A stretch of DNA of 26,253 nt, from assembly GCA_003140785.1 (NCBI GenBank), contig PLKY01000337.1, positions 7,647-33,899 on the forward strand, in the 5' to 3' direction. Position 1 is the first letter of the stretch. Every line of letters begins with the position of its first letter. A program made the position numbers and the translations under genes. The notes under the pieces are model-generated. The model searched no databases. It had not been told where the DNA came from and saw only the letters and a list, made by a program, of their open reading frames with translations. Below, one piece after another: positions 16,712-24,830 of the stretch. The stretch is from Acidobacteriaceae bacterium. Its GTDB lineage: Bacteria; Acidobacteriota; Terriglobia; Terriglobales; Acidobacteriaceae.

Positions 16712-16869
16712 GGCATCTCGTGCCTCTCTTTTGTTTTGCCTGCATAAACAACAGGACATCTCAAGTTGAGTGTGGACCGCATAAGAATTTGCACCAAGAC
16801 GGGTATTAGTGTAGCGCGCTGGGCTCGATGTGGCTGGAGCGCCAAACTTCAGATCCCCGATCTTCTCCC

Positions 16870-18990
16870 TTACGGTTGCTCGCGCGCAGGTTTAGACGCG
16901 CAGTCTTTCATCGCCCTGTCGACTTCACTGTCCGGACTCGAAGCGAGGAGCTTCTGGCCGTAAGCAACGGTCTCTTTGCAGTCGGAACTTGCGAGTGCAG
17001 CGCTGAATTGCTGTCGATAATACGTCTGCAACTCGAAAGTGATCTCCATTTCCTCCGGGTTGGGGATAAGAGGATCGATCTCATGTGCGTCTTGCAGATG
17101 TTTCCTTCCCTCGGCCGTATTTCCCTTTATCATGAGCGCGGCCCCGAGATTGTTATGTGCTGCGGCATTTCGTGGGTCCATTTCGAGAACTGTTCTCCAT
17201 TCCGCAATTGCTTCGTCAATCTTGCCTTGCGCAGCAAGACCAGAGGCGAGATCCAGAAGGCGGTAGGACTCTGCTGCCGGCACATCGATTTTCATCAACC
17301 CATCCGAAGGTATATTCACAAACTCCGGAATGTTGACCGCTCGATTCGCCGCAGTCGCGTTGTCTATCAAGATTGCGGGACTCGCGTTACCCGCCGTATC
17401 CAGGTGCGTTAGAAACATCTGAGTGTAGGGCGAACGGCTCTTGGAGGAGAAAACCAGCCAACGGCCATTCGGCGAGAAACTGTGCCACGAATTCATCAGC
17501 GGCGTGTTGCAGCGGAGACGACGCGCCACTCCGCCCTCGAAGGGGACAATATAGAGTTGGCTGTCAGGACGCATCAACTCTGCATTACGGCTTTGGACGA
17601 AGACGATCCAGCGGCCATCGGGAGAGACCTTCGGGAAACTATTGCTCATGCCGTTGTTGGAGGCGCCTTCAATCGGCACTGGGACACCACCCTTGCCGTC
17701 GTTGAAAGGGATTCGATACAGGTCGTACTTGATTTGAGTTTCCTCTGGATCGTTGGAATGCTTTGGTGGATTCTGGCCCGGCGTCTCGGGGGCACGCGCT
17801 TCAGCCCGGGCAAAGACCACAAACTTGCCGTCGGGGCTCCATACCGCGTTGGTTTGGACGAAGTGTTCATCGTCGGCTCCCGGCAAAGGCTGCTTTTTGC
17901 CCGTTGCTCGGTCGTACCAGGCTAAGATTCCCCGCGTTGGATAAAAGACCTGAAGGAAACGGTAGTCCTGGAAGTTGACGAGGTAGTAGCTCTTCGCGAG
18001 TTGCGCCCTCAGATCGCGCAACATGGTCACTACGTACCTTCCATCCGGCGACACCTGCGACATGAAGCCGATTCTGGACGGCGAAGCCGTGTTGTCCTTG
18101 ATGGAACTCCAGGAGATGACGTCCTGATTGCGCAGAGACATTTGCGGCTTGATGGAAGCGAGTGCATAGAGGCCTTTGTCGTTTGCGGGGCCGTCGATAT
18201 CCATTCCGAATGTTTTTCCGTCGAGTGAGAATGAATGGCAATTGGCGCAGGTATGCATGCCCGTAAGCAGCAAACGGCTGGCGGGTTGGCCGATGTCGCG
18301 CAGGCGCCAGGCCAGAAGGGGCAGATCTTGTTTGGCCAGCGGCTGGATCACCCCCTTTTCGCCCTTGGATGGAATCAACGGCACGTCGCGATAGAAGATC
18401 GGCGCCCCCACCGAATCCTTGGAGGTCTCCAGGGTCACGGCGCCGCGAGAGACTGCTACACCCGGAAGCTCATTCTGGACTCCAGTAATCGTGATAGTGG
18501 CTACGTGCTCTTTTGAGTGCAGCTTGATGGCCTGCCAGGCCTCGACTGTCGGAGTCCACGTATGCGCACTTGCTTGCCGCGGTGTGAGCGCGGGCAGTTC
18601 ATTGCTCGGAGAGACGCAGCGTGCGTCGATCTCACCGATTCGAGGACGCGCTCCTTGAGATTGGAAGTGAATAACCGGCGAGCCGTCGCTGAAGGACACA
18701 TCGATCGTCCACGCTCCTGCGGCATTCGATTCGTCATGCCAAATGAAAGTTGGAGGCGTAATCTCCGGCGGAAAAATCGACCCATTTTCCGGATAGTCCA
18801 CAGTAATGGCGGCGGGATCGGTGTGAGTTTGGGCGAAAGCGTAGCCGCCATTTCCTAAGCGGCATTGGATGGCACTCCCCGCGAGAACCACGGCCATGCC
18901 AATTCCAAGGAATGCCTTCGCATTGCGCATTGCCGCTATGCCTTTAACGAGAGCCAATCCCAGCTTCAAACCATATCGCATGGGTTTCAT
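16870..18990 (-). CDS. exported PD40 beta-propeller/TPR protein with a CxxCH haem motif
   Basis: The 706-residue product has a hydrophobic signal (AVVLAGSAIQC...GYAFA) and an N-terminal beta domain (TVDYPENGSIFPPEITPPTF, about 60-140). A single covalent haem-binding motif, C248-A-N-C251-H252, is followed by SLDGKTFGMDIDG. TolB-like PD40 repeats come next (MSQVSPDGRYVV, AVWSPDGKFVVFAR, FPKVSPDGRWIVF, SFSPNGRWLVFSS). The C terminus has one or two TPRs (IDEAIAEWRTVLEMDPRNAAAHNNLGAAL). The combination suggests a periplasmic c-type-haem protein with a propeller, and electron transfer or sensing is possible but unproven. It is first in the minus-strand cluster. MRNAKAF at residue 21 is an alternative start. 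The mutual order (PD40-haem, TPR, CRTAC1, receptor) suggests one functional unit. Confidence 0.83.
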   Translation of the reverse strand: MKPMRYGLKLGLALVKGIAAMRNAKAFLGIGMAVVLAGSAIQCRLGNGGYAFAQTHTDPAAITVDYPENGSIFPPEITPPTFIWHDESNAAGAWTIDVSFSDGSPVIHFQSQGARPRIGEIDARCVSPSNELPALTPRQASAHTWTPTVEAWQAIKLHSKEHVATITITGVQNELPGVAVSRGAVTLETSKDSVGAPIFYRDVPLIPSKGEKGVIQPLAKQDLPLLAWRLRDIGQPASRLLLTGMHTCANCHSFSLDGKTFGMDIDGPANDKGLYALASIKPQMSLRNQDVISWSSIKDNTASPSRIGFMSQVSPDGRYVVTMLRDLRAQLAKSYYLVNFQDYRFLQVFYPTRGILAWYDRATGKKQPLPGADDEHFVQTNAVWSPDGKFVVFARAEARAPETPGQNPPKHSNDPEETQIKYDLYRIPFNDGKGGVPVPIEGASNNGMSNSFPKVSPDGRWIVFVQSRNAELMRPDSQLYIVPFEGGVARRLRCNTPLMNSWHSFSPNGRWLVFSSKSRSPYTQMFLTHLDTAGNASPAILIDNATAANRAVNIPEFVNIPSDGLMKIDVPAAESYRLLDLASGLAAQGKIDEAIAEWRTVLEMDPRNAAAHNNLGAALMIKGNTAEGRKHLQDAHEIDPLIPNPEEMEITFELQTYYRQQFSAALASSDCKETVAYGQKLLASSPDSEVDRAMKDCASKPAREQP

Positions 18991-19402
18991 CTACAACTAT
19001 TCTCCACATCGCCCATGCTCTTGGCCTTCCCGATCTTTTGTGCCGCGGACATCGTTGGTGCTACGTGCCGCGAATAGATAGATAGAACTATCTTTCACCC
19101 TGAACAGTTCATCCCGGATGATTCGCGACTATAGCATTCTGTTGTTTATCGTGCAATTGTTCCCAGCTCCTGGTTCAGCCCATCCACTTCCTTGCCGAAT
19201 CGGATGAATTGCACTCAACAAGCTACAAGCCTACACGCGCCGTATAATTGCCCGACAGTTTGCTTCGCGACGCAGAAACACATTAGCGTTTTTCCGTCTT
19301 TCTCCCTATGGGACAGATGACCCATGCCCTTGGGAGACGATAACTGTTGATCGAGTTGCGCAACTGGTCGAGACGAGTACGAGCCGCGCACGAGGAAGTC
19401 AC
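18991..19402. other. divergent intergenic region between the minus-strand cluster and the sensor operon
   Basis: About 410 bases lie between two divergent genes and should hold both promoters. Visible elements are a GATAG-AA-CTATC inverted repeat at 19081-19092, a consensus-like TATAAT at 19243-19248 on the plus strand without a good -35, and ATGGG-n8-CCCAT at 19308-19325. No open frame in the region looks coding. Confidence 0.5.
19308..19325. promoter_or_regulatory. inverted repeat, possible response-regulator site
   Basis: ATGGG (19308-19312) and CCCAT (19321-19325) form a 5-bp inverted repeat with an 8-base spacer, about 80 bp before the binding-protein gene. NarL-family regulators often bind short inverted half sites, so autoregulation by the regulator encoded at 22541 is conceivable. 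Five-base arms are weak evidence. Confidence 0.25.
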
Positions 19403-20410
19403 GTGATCATGAGGCGAAGAGATCATCGCTTGAATCGCCGCGTTCTGGTTTGCTTACTTCCAAAGTTGTTTGTGTGCGGGTTGGTCCTTGTCGCGCTTTC
19501 CGGTGTCGGCTGCAAGCGCCCCCCCCTGACTGTGGCTGTCATTCCACGCACATGCGGGACCGCCCTTTGGGAACCCGAACACGCAGGCGCCGCCGCAATC
19601 GCACGCTCAGTCGGACTGAATCTCTACTGGAACGCGCCAATGCGGGACGATGATATGCAGACGCAGATTTCTCTGATCGAAAAATCTGTCGATCGAGGGA
19701 TGGCTGGAATCATAGTTTCGCCAATCCAAACGCTCCCCATGAGAACGCCCATCCGCCGGGTTCTAGCGCGAGGCATTCCGGTGGTCGTGGTCGACACCGA
19801 ACTCGGCATCCCATCGGGACCCAAACTCGGTTATGTATTGAACGACGAACCTGCAGGAGGACGGATCGCGGCGCGCAGAGTTGGATTGATCCTTCAGGGC
19901 AAAGGGAATATTGCCATTGTTGGAATACAGCCTGAACTCAACAGCAATACCGTGCGAGAGCGGAGCTTTGAATCCACACTCAACAGCGAATTCCCAGGAA
20001 TCCGCATTGTCGCCCGCAGACTGGGCTTATCGAGTGTGCCTCAGGAGCAGCACAATGCGGAAGAACTTCTGGCCGGAGGCGAATCGCTCGACGCAATTGT
20101 GGCGCTCTCGCTTGCGGCAACTCGAGGCACATATTATGCACTCGCAGAATTTGGCAAGGCACGAACGATCAAGCTTGTGGGATTTGACCAGGACCTGATG
20201 CCGCCAATTCGAGACGGAGGTATTGACTCTGTGGTTGTGCAGAATACCTTTGCGATGGGGCGAATTGCGATGGAGCTTATGGATCATGAGATCCACAATG
20301 TGTCCGGGCCCAGAGAATTCAGTACTGAGCCTGTCCTGATGACGCGCGAAAACGTGGATTCGGCCGAGATCCGGCAGATCGAGACTATGTCGTGGTGGTC
20401 GCCTCAATGA
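19403..20410 (+). CDS. periplasmic sugar-binding protein (Peripla_BP_4 type), probable lipoprotein
   Basis: The 335-residue product has a basic N terminus, a hydrophobic segment and LSGVGC, a lipobox-like site near residue 37. The body is a type-I periplasmic-binding fold: LTVAVIPRTCGTALWEPEHAGA, QISLIEKSVDRGMAGIIVSPIQ, GIPVVVVDTEL, GGRIAARRVGLILQGKGNIAIVG, VGFDQDL and VVQNTFAMGRIAMELM. No ABC permease or ATPase follows. Instead the stop codon overlaps the start of a histidine-kinase gene (ATGA), so translational coupling is expected. This implies that the binding protein presents a sugar to the kinase instead of feeding a transporter. The start is GTG 19403 or ATG 19409; GAGGAAG at 19392-19398 serves either. 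Confidence 0.82.
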   Translation: MIMRRRDHRLNRRVLVCLLPKLFVCGLVLVALSGVGCKRPPLTVAVIPRTCGTALWEPEHAGAAAIARSVGLNLYWNAPMRDDDMQTQISLIEKSVDRGMAGIIVSPIQTLPMRTPIRRVLARGIPVVVVDTELGIPSGPKLGYVLNDEPAGGRIAARRVGLILQGKGNIAIVGIQPELNSNTVRERSFESTLNSEFPGIRIVARRLGLSSVPQEQHNAEELLAGGESLDAIVALSLAATRGTYYALAEFGKARTIKLVGFDQDLMPPIRDGGIDSVVVQNTFAMGRIAMELMDHEIHNVSGPREFSTEPVLMTRENVDSAEIRQIETMSWWSPQ

Positions 20411-22563
20411 GTCGCAATGTCGCGAAACGGTATGGCCTTCTCGCTCTGCTTGGAGCAGCAGTGATAGCCCTGCTTGCGATGACGATACTCGCGTACCGAT
20501 CGATCCTGAGCAGGGGACCAATGCAGCACCAGATCATCTCGCTTGAGAAGCAAGATGACTGGCGAGCTTTTGGCGGCACCTGGCAGTACGCTGATGGCGT
20601 GATGACCAATAACTCCGACGAGCGTGGGGCCAAGTTAATGACTGGCCCCGATGATTGGACCAACTACTCTGTTGAAGCCGATGTGCTTTTGCTTGGGCAA
20701 TATGGCGATGCAGGGTTGATTATCCGCGCCAGTGACGAAGAAACAGGGGTGGATGCTTATCACGGCTACATGGCCGGATTGCGTGACCTCGACAATACCT
20801 TGATGATGGGGCGCGCCGATTACGGGTGGCGAGAATATGCGGCCATGGCAGTGTCGCCGCACGTGTTTGCGCAGCAGTGGTATCACCTCAAGTTTATGGC
20901 CGTTAACTGTGATTTTGCCGTCAGTGCTACCTCTCAACAGGGTGAAAGAACCACTATCGCCATTCGGGATCCGGGTTGCATCAAGTCTGGACGATTCGGC
21001 CTCAAGTCGTATAACACCGGCGCGCAGTGGAGAAATGTCGAGACCCGGCCGGCTACACAATATGACTTACGTTCCATGATCGGAGATATCCAACCTCGAT
21101 TGGCGGTACCGAACCTATTCCCATCCGGAATGGAGCCGGCTCCGCATGACCGATTCCTGGAACCCATTGAGCGCGACCTTCAGGCACACCGTTCTGGAGT
21201 AGATGCGCAGACAATCAGCAGCCTCCGGCTTTTATCCCCGGATGTGCCGAGCTCCGTTACAGTCCAGGGTGTCGTTACGCTCACCTCGCCGATGCTTTAC
21301 ATACAGGACTCGACGGGAGGACTTGCGATTTCCAGCAGTCATCCCCATGCCCCCTTGCAGATAGGGGACAACATTGAAGTCAGGGGTGATGCATACCTGC
21401 GAGATTTCAGCTCGGAGCTTCGAAATGCAGACATCCACCTCCTCTGGTCCCACACGCCGGTCTCTCCAATTGCAGTTGCTGCCTCGCAGGCCGCGACTGG
21501 ATCGCTTGATGCTCAGTATGTGGAGGTCCAGGGGAGACTTGCAGAGAAACACGAGGACGGCAATGGAACAGGTATTCTGACATTGGAGGATGAGAGCCAG
21601 TCGTTCATTGCCGTGGTGAATGGGCTTGGACGTTCGCCTCATCTCAATTCTCTCAAAGAAAAAAGCAAGTTGCGGTTGCGAGGAATTTGCGTAACCGATT
21701 CCAGGTACACGCATGCCCTGACCGCGTTTGCGATACTCCTGCCATCCTCAGGCGATATTGAAGTTTTGGAGGGTCCGCCATGGTGGAGTCCGAGTCACAT
21801 TCTTGAGCTCGCACTCTGCATACTGCTTCTTTCCTTTGCCGGGATGACTGGATTCTTCTTCGTGGAGCGCTGGCGCGTGCAGGCCGTGCTTGACGAACGA
21901 CAACGCCTGGCCCATGAAATGCACGACACGCTGGCGCAGAGCTTTGCTGGTCTGGGCTTTCAACTCCAGGCCATTCGTGACGACGTGAAGGACGGATTCG
22001 ACATTACGCCGCAGCTCGAACTGGCGCAGGACATGGTTCGCACCAGTCACGAGGAGGCGCGGCGGAGCATTTCGGCGTTGCGGCCGGAGCATCTGGAGTC
22101 CGTCGGGTTGTTGTCTGCGCTCGAAGAGTGCGCGCGCCGCATGATTTCTCAATGCTCTTCCATTGAAATCAAAACAGTGAGCGAAGGAAACGTACAGAGC
22201 ATCCCGCTGCGCGTGTCCGACACATTGCTGCGCATCGGCTACGAGGCAATCGCGAATGCGATCCGCCATTCTCAATGTTCGCGACTGAATATCTCACTTG
22301 TGTATCGAAGATCGACGGTGGAGATGATTGTCGAGGACGACGGAGTGGGATTCGTCGTGTCAAGCGATTCGGCCGGTTTTGGCATTCGAGGGATGCATAA
22401 GCGAGCGGACAGCATATCCGCTCATTGCAGAATTGACAGCACTCCGGGACATGGGACGGCAGTTCACGCGCTGGCTCCATTGCCGCCGACTTTCCTGCAG
22501 GCGCTCTCGCGCCGGTGGCTGATTGAAATGAGGAAGACCCATGCTGAACGCGTCAGGGGCTAA
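20407..22563 (+). CDS. membrane histidine kinase (HisKA_3) with lectin-like and OB-fold extracytoplasmic sensor
   Basis: The ATG at 20407 lies inside the ATGA overlap with the binding-protein gene and gives 718 residues. A membrane segment (about 10-30) leads to a concanavalin-like domain (about 45-213: FGGTWQYADGVM, NYSVEADVLL, AGLIIRASD, GYMAGLRDLDN) of the DUF1080/LamG type. A beta-rich, OB-like region follows (about 260-440: SVTVQGVVTL, YIQDSTGGLAI, YVEVQGRL). A second membrane segment (about 470-492) precedes the HisKA_3 box, RLAHEMHDTLAQSFAGLGFQ, with H506 as phospho-acceptor. The ATPase domain has N (YEAIANAIRHS), G1 (VEDDGVGF) and G2 (FGIRGMHKRA) boxes. The kinase should phosphorylate the regulator encoded next. 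The sensor suggests direct glycan recognition, possibly together with the coupled binding protein. Confidence 0.87.
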   Translation: MSRNVAKRYGLLALLGAAVIALLAMTILAYRSILSRGPMQHQIISLEKQDDWRAFGGTWQYADGVMTNNSDERGAKLMTGPDDWTNYSVEADVLLLGQYGDAGLIIRASDEETGVDAYHGYMAGLRDLDNTLMMGRADYGWREYAAMAVSPHVFAQQWYHLKFMAVNCDFAVSATSQQGERTTIAIRDPGCIKSGRFGLKSYNTGAQWRNVETRPATQYDLRSMIGDIQPRLAVPNLFPSGMEPAPHDRFLEPIERDLQAHRSGVDAQTISSLRLLSPDVPSSVTVQGVVTLTSPMLYIQDSTGGLAISSSHPHAPLQIGDNIEVRGDAYLRDFSSELRNADIHLLWSHTPVSPIAVAASQAATGSLDAQYVEVQGRLAEKHEDGNGTGILTLEDESQSFIAVVNGLGRSPHLNSLKEKSKLRLRGICVTDSRYTHALTAFAILLPSSGDIEVLEGPPWWSPSHILELALCILLLSFAGMTGFFFVERWRVQAVLDERQRLAHEMHDTLAQSFAGLGFQLQAIRDDVKDGFDITPQLELAQDMVRTSHEEARRSISALRPEHLESVGLLSALEECARRMISQCSSIEIKTVSEGNVQSIPLRVSDTLLRIGYEAIANAIRHSQCSRLNISLVYRRSTVEMIVEDDGVGFVVSSDSAGFGIRGMHKRADSISAHCRIDSTPGHGTAVHALAPLPPTFLQALSRRWLIEMRKTHAERVRG

Positions 22564-23185
22564 ACCTGCTGTTCGGATTCTGATCGTTGACGACCATCCA
22601 GTTGTTCGCGCTGGATTGGTGTCACTGCTTCGCAGGCAACCCGGGGTGAAAATCGCTGGAGCGGCCCACTCTGGTGAAGAGGCGATAGAAGTTCTAAAAC
22701 GCTCGACGGTCGACGTGATGCTTTTGGATTTGCGCATGCCAAGCATTAGTGGGATCGATCTGCTGAATCTAATGAAGACCCACGACGGCCAGCCTAAGGC
22801 AATCATCCTTTCGAGCTACGAGTACGAAGAGGAGATTTACCAGGCCGTGAAAGCAGGTGCACGAGGCTATCTTTCCAAAAATGCGCCCCGCGAAGAGATC
22901 CTCGCTGCAATTGAAATGGTGGCTGCCGGGGGTACCTACTTTCCTGAACGGATCATTCATTGGATTGAGGAGCGGGAAGGCCGATCCGGCTTGAGCGCCC
23001 GCGAAATCGAGATTCTCGAGATGGTCTCAAGAGGGCTGACAAATAAAGAGATTGCTCGAATTCTTCAAATCAGTCACTACACGGTACGGAATCATATCAA
23101 CCACATAAGCGCCAAGTTGCAAGTCGCGGATCGAACCGAGGCTGCGACAGTCGCCTTGCGTCAAGGCATCATCAGTGCTGGCTAG
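22541..23185 (+). CDS. NarL/FixJ-type response regulator
   Basis: The 214-residue protein is a receiver plus LuxR-type HTH. The receiver has the acidic pair D17-D18, phospho-acceptor D63 in LLDLRMPSISG, S91-S92 and K113 (GYLSKNAP). The HTH (about 150-205: LSAREIEILEMVSRGLTNKEIARILQISHYTVRNHINHISAKL) is canonical. The gene overlaps the kinase gene by 23 bp, and AGGAAG lies just before the ATG, so the two are translated together. It probably controls genes of this locus in response to glycan sensing; the targets are not proven. Confidence 0.92.
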   Translation: MLNASGAKPAVRILIVDDHPVVRAGLVSLLRRQPGVKIAGAAHSGEEAIEVLKRSTVDVMLLDLRMPSISGIDLLNLMKTHDGQPKAIILSSYEYEEEIYQAVKAGARGYLSKNAPREEILAAIEMVAAGGTYFPERIIHWIEEREGRSGLSAREIEILEMVSRGLTNKEIARILQISHYTVRNHINHISAKLQVADRTEAATVALRQGIISAG

Positions 23186-23512
23186 GGGACACTGGCTAGC
23201 ATGTGGTGTACCCCCTTCATGTTGAGTTGCGTGGGACGGGTGGTGGATCGAGATCGTACGGTCTTGGGGAAGGGGCAGGGCGGTTCACGGGAGTGAGGCG
23301 ATTTTGGTGGGCACTACGGTTGTGATGGGAGTAAGCGTGTTCTCTTCCCCTCTGCCGTGTAGTCGAGGGCAGATCGACGATGGGTCATGGTTCATTCCGG
23401 TAGAGTGGTGTTTGAGAGTCGTCCTCGCAGGCGGCATACCTCGCCTGAAAATGGATATGTATTCAATGGGAAGGGAGAATATTGGCTCGTGAACGACCTT
23501 CAGCAGAACATT
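23186..23512. other. gap between the response regulator and the RidA gene
   Basis: About 330 bases are G-rich in the first part, and no convincing terminator or promoter was seen. The RidA reading frame extends upstream to 23387, but that extension does not resemble the family. Other small frames here have no recognisable motif. Confidence 0.35.
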
Positions 23513-23971
23513 ATGCATCTGCCAATCAAGAAACACGCCATCACAAATCACAGCGTGCTGAATGAGGCCAATCAATACGTCAAGCCGAGCTCATTCTCGC
23601 GTGGCATGCGGATCGACCTGAACGGGTTCGCGTTGCTGCTCATTTCCGGAACTGCCTCCATTGACGAACACGGCAAAAGCGTGCACATCGGGGATCTTCG
23701 GGCGCAGATGCGCAGGACTCTCAGCAACATTACCGGTCTGCTCGAGAGCGAAGGATGTACCTGGCACGACATTGTGCGGACCACCTGCTACCTGCGCGAC
23801 ATCGACCGCGATTATGAGGCCTTCAACGAGGAACGTACCGCATTCTACAAAGAACTCGGCCTCGATCCTTTGCCGGCGTCGACTGGTATCCAGGCCAAAT
23901 TATGCCGGCCTGAATTATTGGTTGAGATCGAAGCCATCGCCTTGTTTCGGACCGGCGAGGGTAGTGTGTAG
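23513..23971 (+). CDS. RidA (YjgF/YER057c/UK114) family protein
   Basis: The 152-residue product contains the family pattern: YVKPSSFSRGMRIDL, LLLISGTASIDEHG, RTLSNITGLLESEGCTWHDIVRTTCYLRDI, and a C-terminal CRPELLVEIEAIALF with R132 in the position of the ligand-binding arginine. Classical RidA deaminates reactive enamine/imine intermediates of amino-acid metabolism; many paralogues have unknown substrates. The start at 23513 matches the usual family length. The frame is open up to 23387 with GTG 23489 as an alternative, and no site has a strong Shine-Dalgarno. It is on the same strand as the sensor operon but 327 bp away, so co-regulation is uncertain. Confidence 0.8.
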   Translation: MHLPIKKHAITNHSVLNEANQYVKPSSFSRGMRIDLNGFALLLISGTASIDEHGKSVHIGDLRAQMRRTLSNITGLLESEGCTWHDIVRTTCYLRDIDRDYEAFNEERTAFYKELGLDPLPASTGIQAKLCRPELLVEIEAIALFRTGEGSV

Positions 23972-24087
23972 ATTGAACCATATCTATCGTGGAACTCGAG
24001 AAATCAGGCGGTCGGCGGCTTACCCGAAGCGGTTCCTGAGAACATAGCGCGCCTCATCCGAAAAGCAAGTCATTGGAATGTTCTTCA

Positions 24088-24230
24088 CCTGACTGCCCGG
24101 AATAGCTGAGAGATTGTCGTGCGGGTCAAGCGACCCCTGTCAAGGCGCTTGCCCGCGTAGCGGCGACCTTCAGGTCGGCCTTGACAGGGGTTGCGCCCGC
24201 ACTATGCTGCCATCATCCGGGGCAGTCAGG
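24088..24230. repeat. 143-bp nested palindromic element (REP/MITE-like)
   Basis: Outer arms CCTGACTGCCCGGA (24088-24101) and TCCGGGGCAGTCAGG (24216-24230) are inverted with one extra base. Inside are TGCGGG/CCCGCA (24120-24125/24196-24201) and the perfect 13-bp pair CCCCTGTCAAGGC/GCCTTGACAGGGG (24134-24146/24178-24190). CGACC-TTCA-GGTCG forms a central hairpin. An alternative stem pairs GCGGGTCAAGCG with CGCTTGCCCGC. No open frame is present. It could be a non-autonomous mobile palindrome or a complex terminator downstream of the RidA gene. Confidence 0.6.
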
Positions 24231-24233
24231 GTT

Positions 24234-24830
24234 CTACAAACCGATTTCAAGGCCGGGTCCTTGGTCGTACCGTGAGCCAAGGGAAACCTCCTGCTGAGGA
24301 GTGATCGTCTGCTGCGGCTTTATCGCGGGCATGAGCGCGCATTGCCGCGACACATCGTGATCGAGTGCCTGGGGCAGCTTCTCGCGATCATTGGTATAAA
24401 GTTGCGCATCGTACGCGCCACGCGAGACCGCAACGTAGGCCATACGACGGTTGAGAAGGTCCTTCGCTTGACGGGCGACAATCTTAAAGTTCGACCGGAA
24501 AGAAAGCTTGACGTCCGACATTCGCTCCAAGTTCGGTGTCCACGTCAATCAGCACGCGGTCGGCGGTTTGTCCCTGGCTGGAGTGAGTGGTCATGGCGTA
24601 GCCATGATCGAGATGCAGGCACCGGTGCGGATCGAGTTCGACCGCCCGGCCTCCGTCCATCTTCAGATTTAGCCGCCCGTCCGGAGCGATACTCTCGATG
24701 GTCCCCAGCTCGCGGTTTGCAATCTTGAGGTCATTGGCTGGTGCAGTGAACTGGATGCGGTTCCCCGCCGAAAAGCTTCGCATCTCCTCTCGGAAGACAG
24801 AGACGCCTTGCTGCCGGCGCGGATCGTAGG
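24234..24830 (-). pseudogene. C-terminal fragment of a MobF/TraI-type relaxase-helicase, frameshifted
   Basis: In one minus frame TYDPRRQQGVSVFREE, NRIQFTAPANDLKIANRELGTIE and LDHGYAMTTHSSQGQTADRVLIDVDTELGA match the last helicase motifs of TraI/TrwC-type conjugative relaxases. The following expected residues, KDLLNRRMAYVAVSRGAYDAQLYTND, appear in another frame after 58 extra bases (about 24463-24520), so the reading frame is broken. The N-terminal relaxase and most of the helicase are missing. The fragment is cut at about 24830, exactly where the opposite-strand integrase sequence begins. Family assignment is firm; the gene is certainly nonfunctional. It indicates past presence of a conjugative or mobilisable element. 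Confidence 0.7.

Noticed and set aside
18946..18990. Lipoprotein signal on the PD40/haem protein (AIQC)
   Set aside because: The residues before Cys (A-I-Q) do not fit the lipobox; cleavage after GYAFA is more likely.
19403..20410. Reading the binding protein as part of an ABC sugar transporter
   Set aside because: No permease or ATPase gene is present nearby; the gene overlaps a histidine kinase instead.
23387..23512. Upstream extension of the RidA reading frame
   Set aside because: The extension is Arg-rich, unlike the family N terminus, and gives a protein longer than usual.
24342..24728. Plus-strand open frame across the relaxase fragment
   Set aside because: It is antisense to clear helicase motifs and has no recognisable content.
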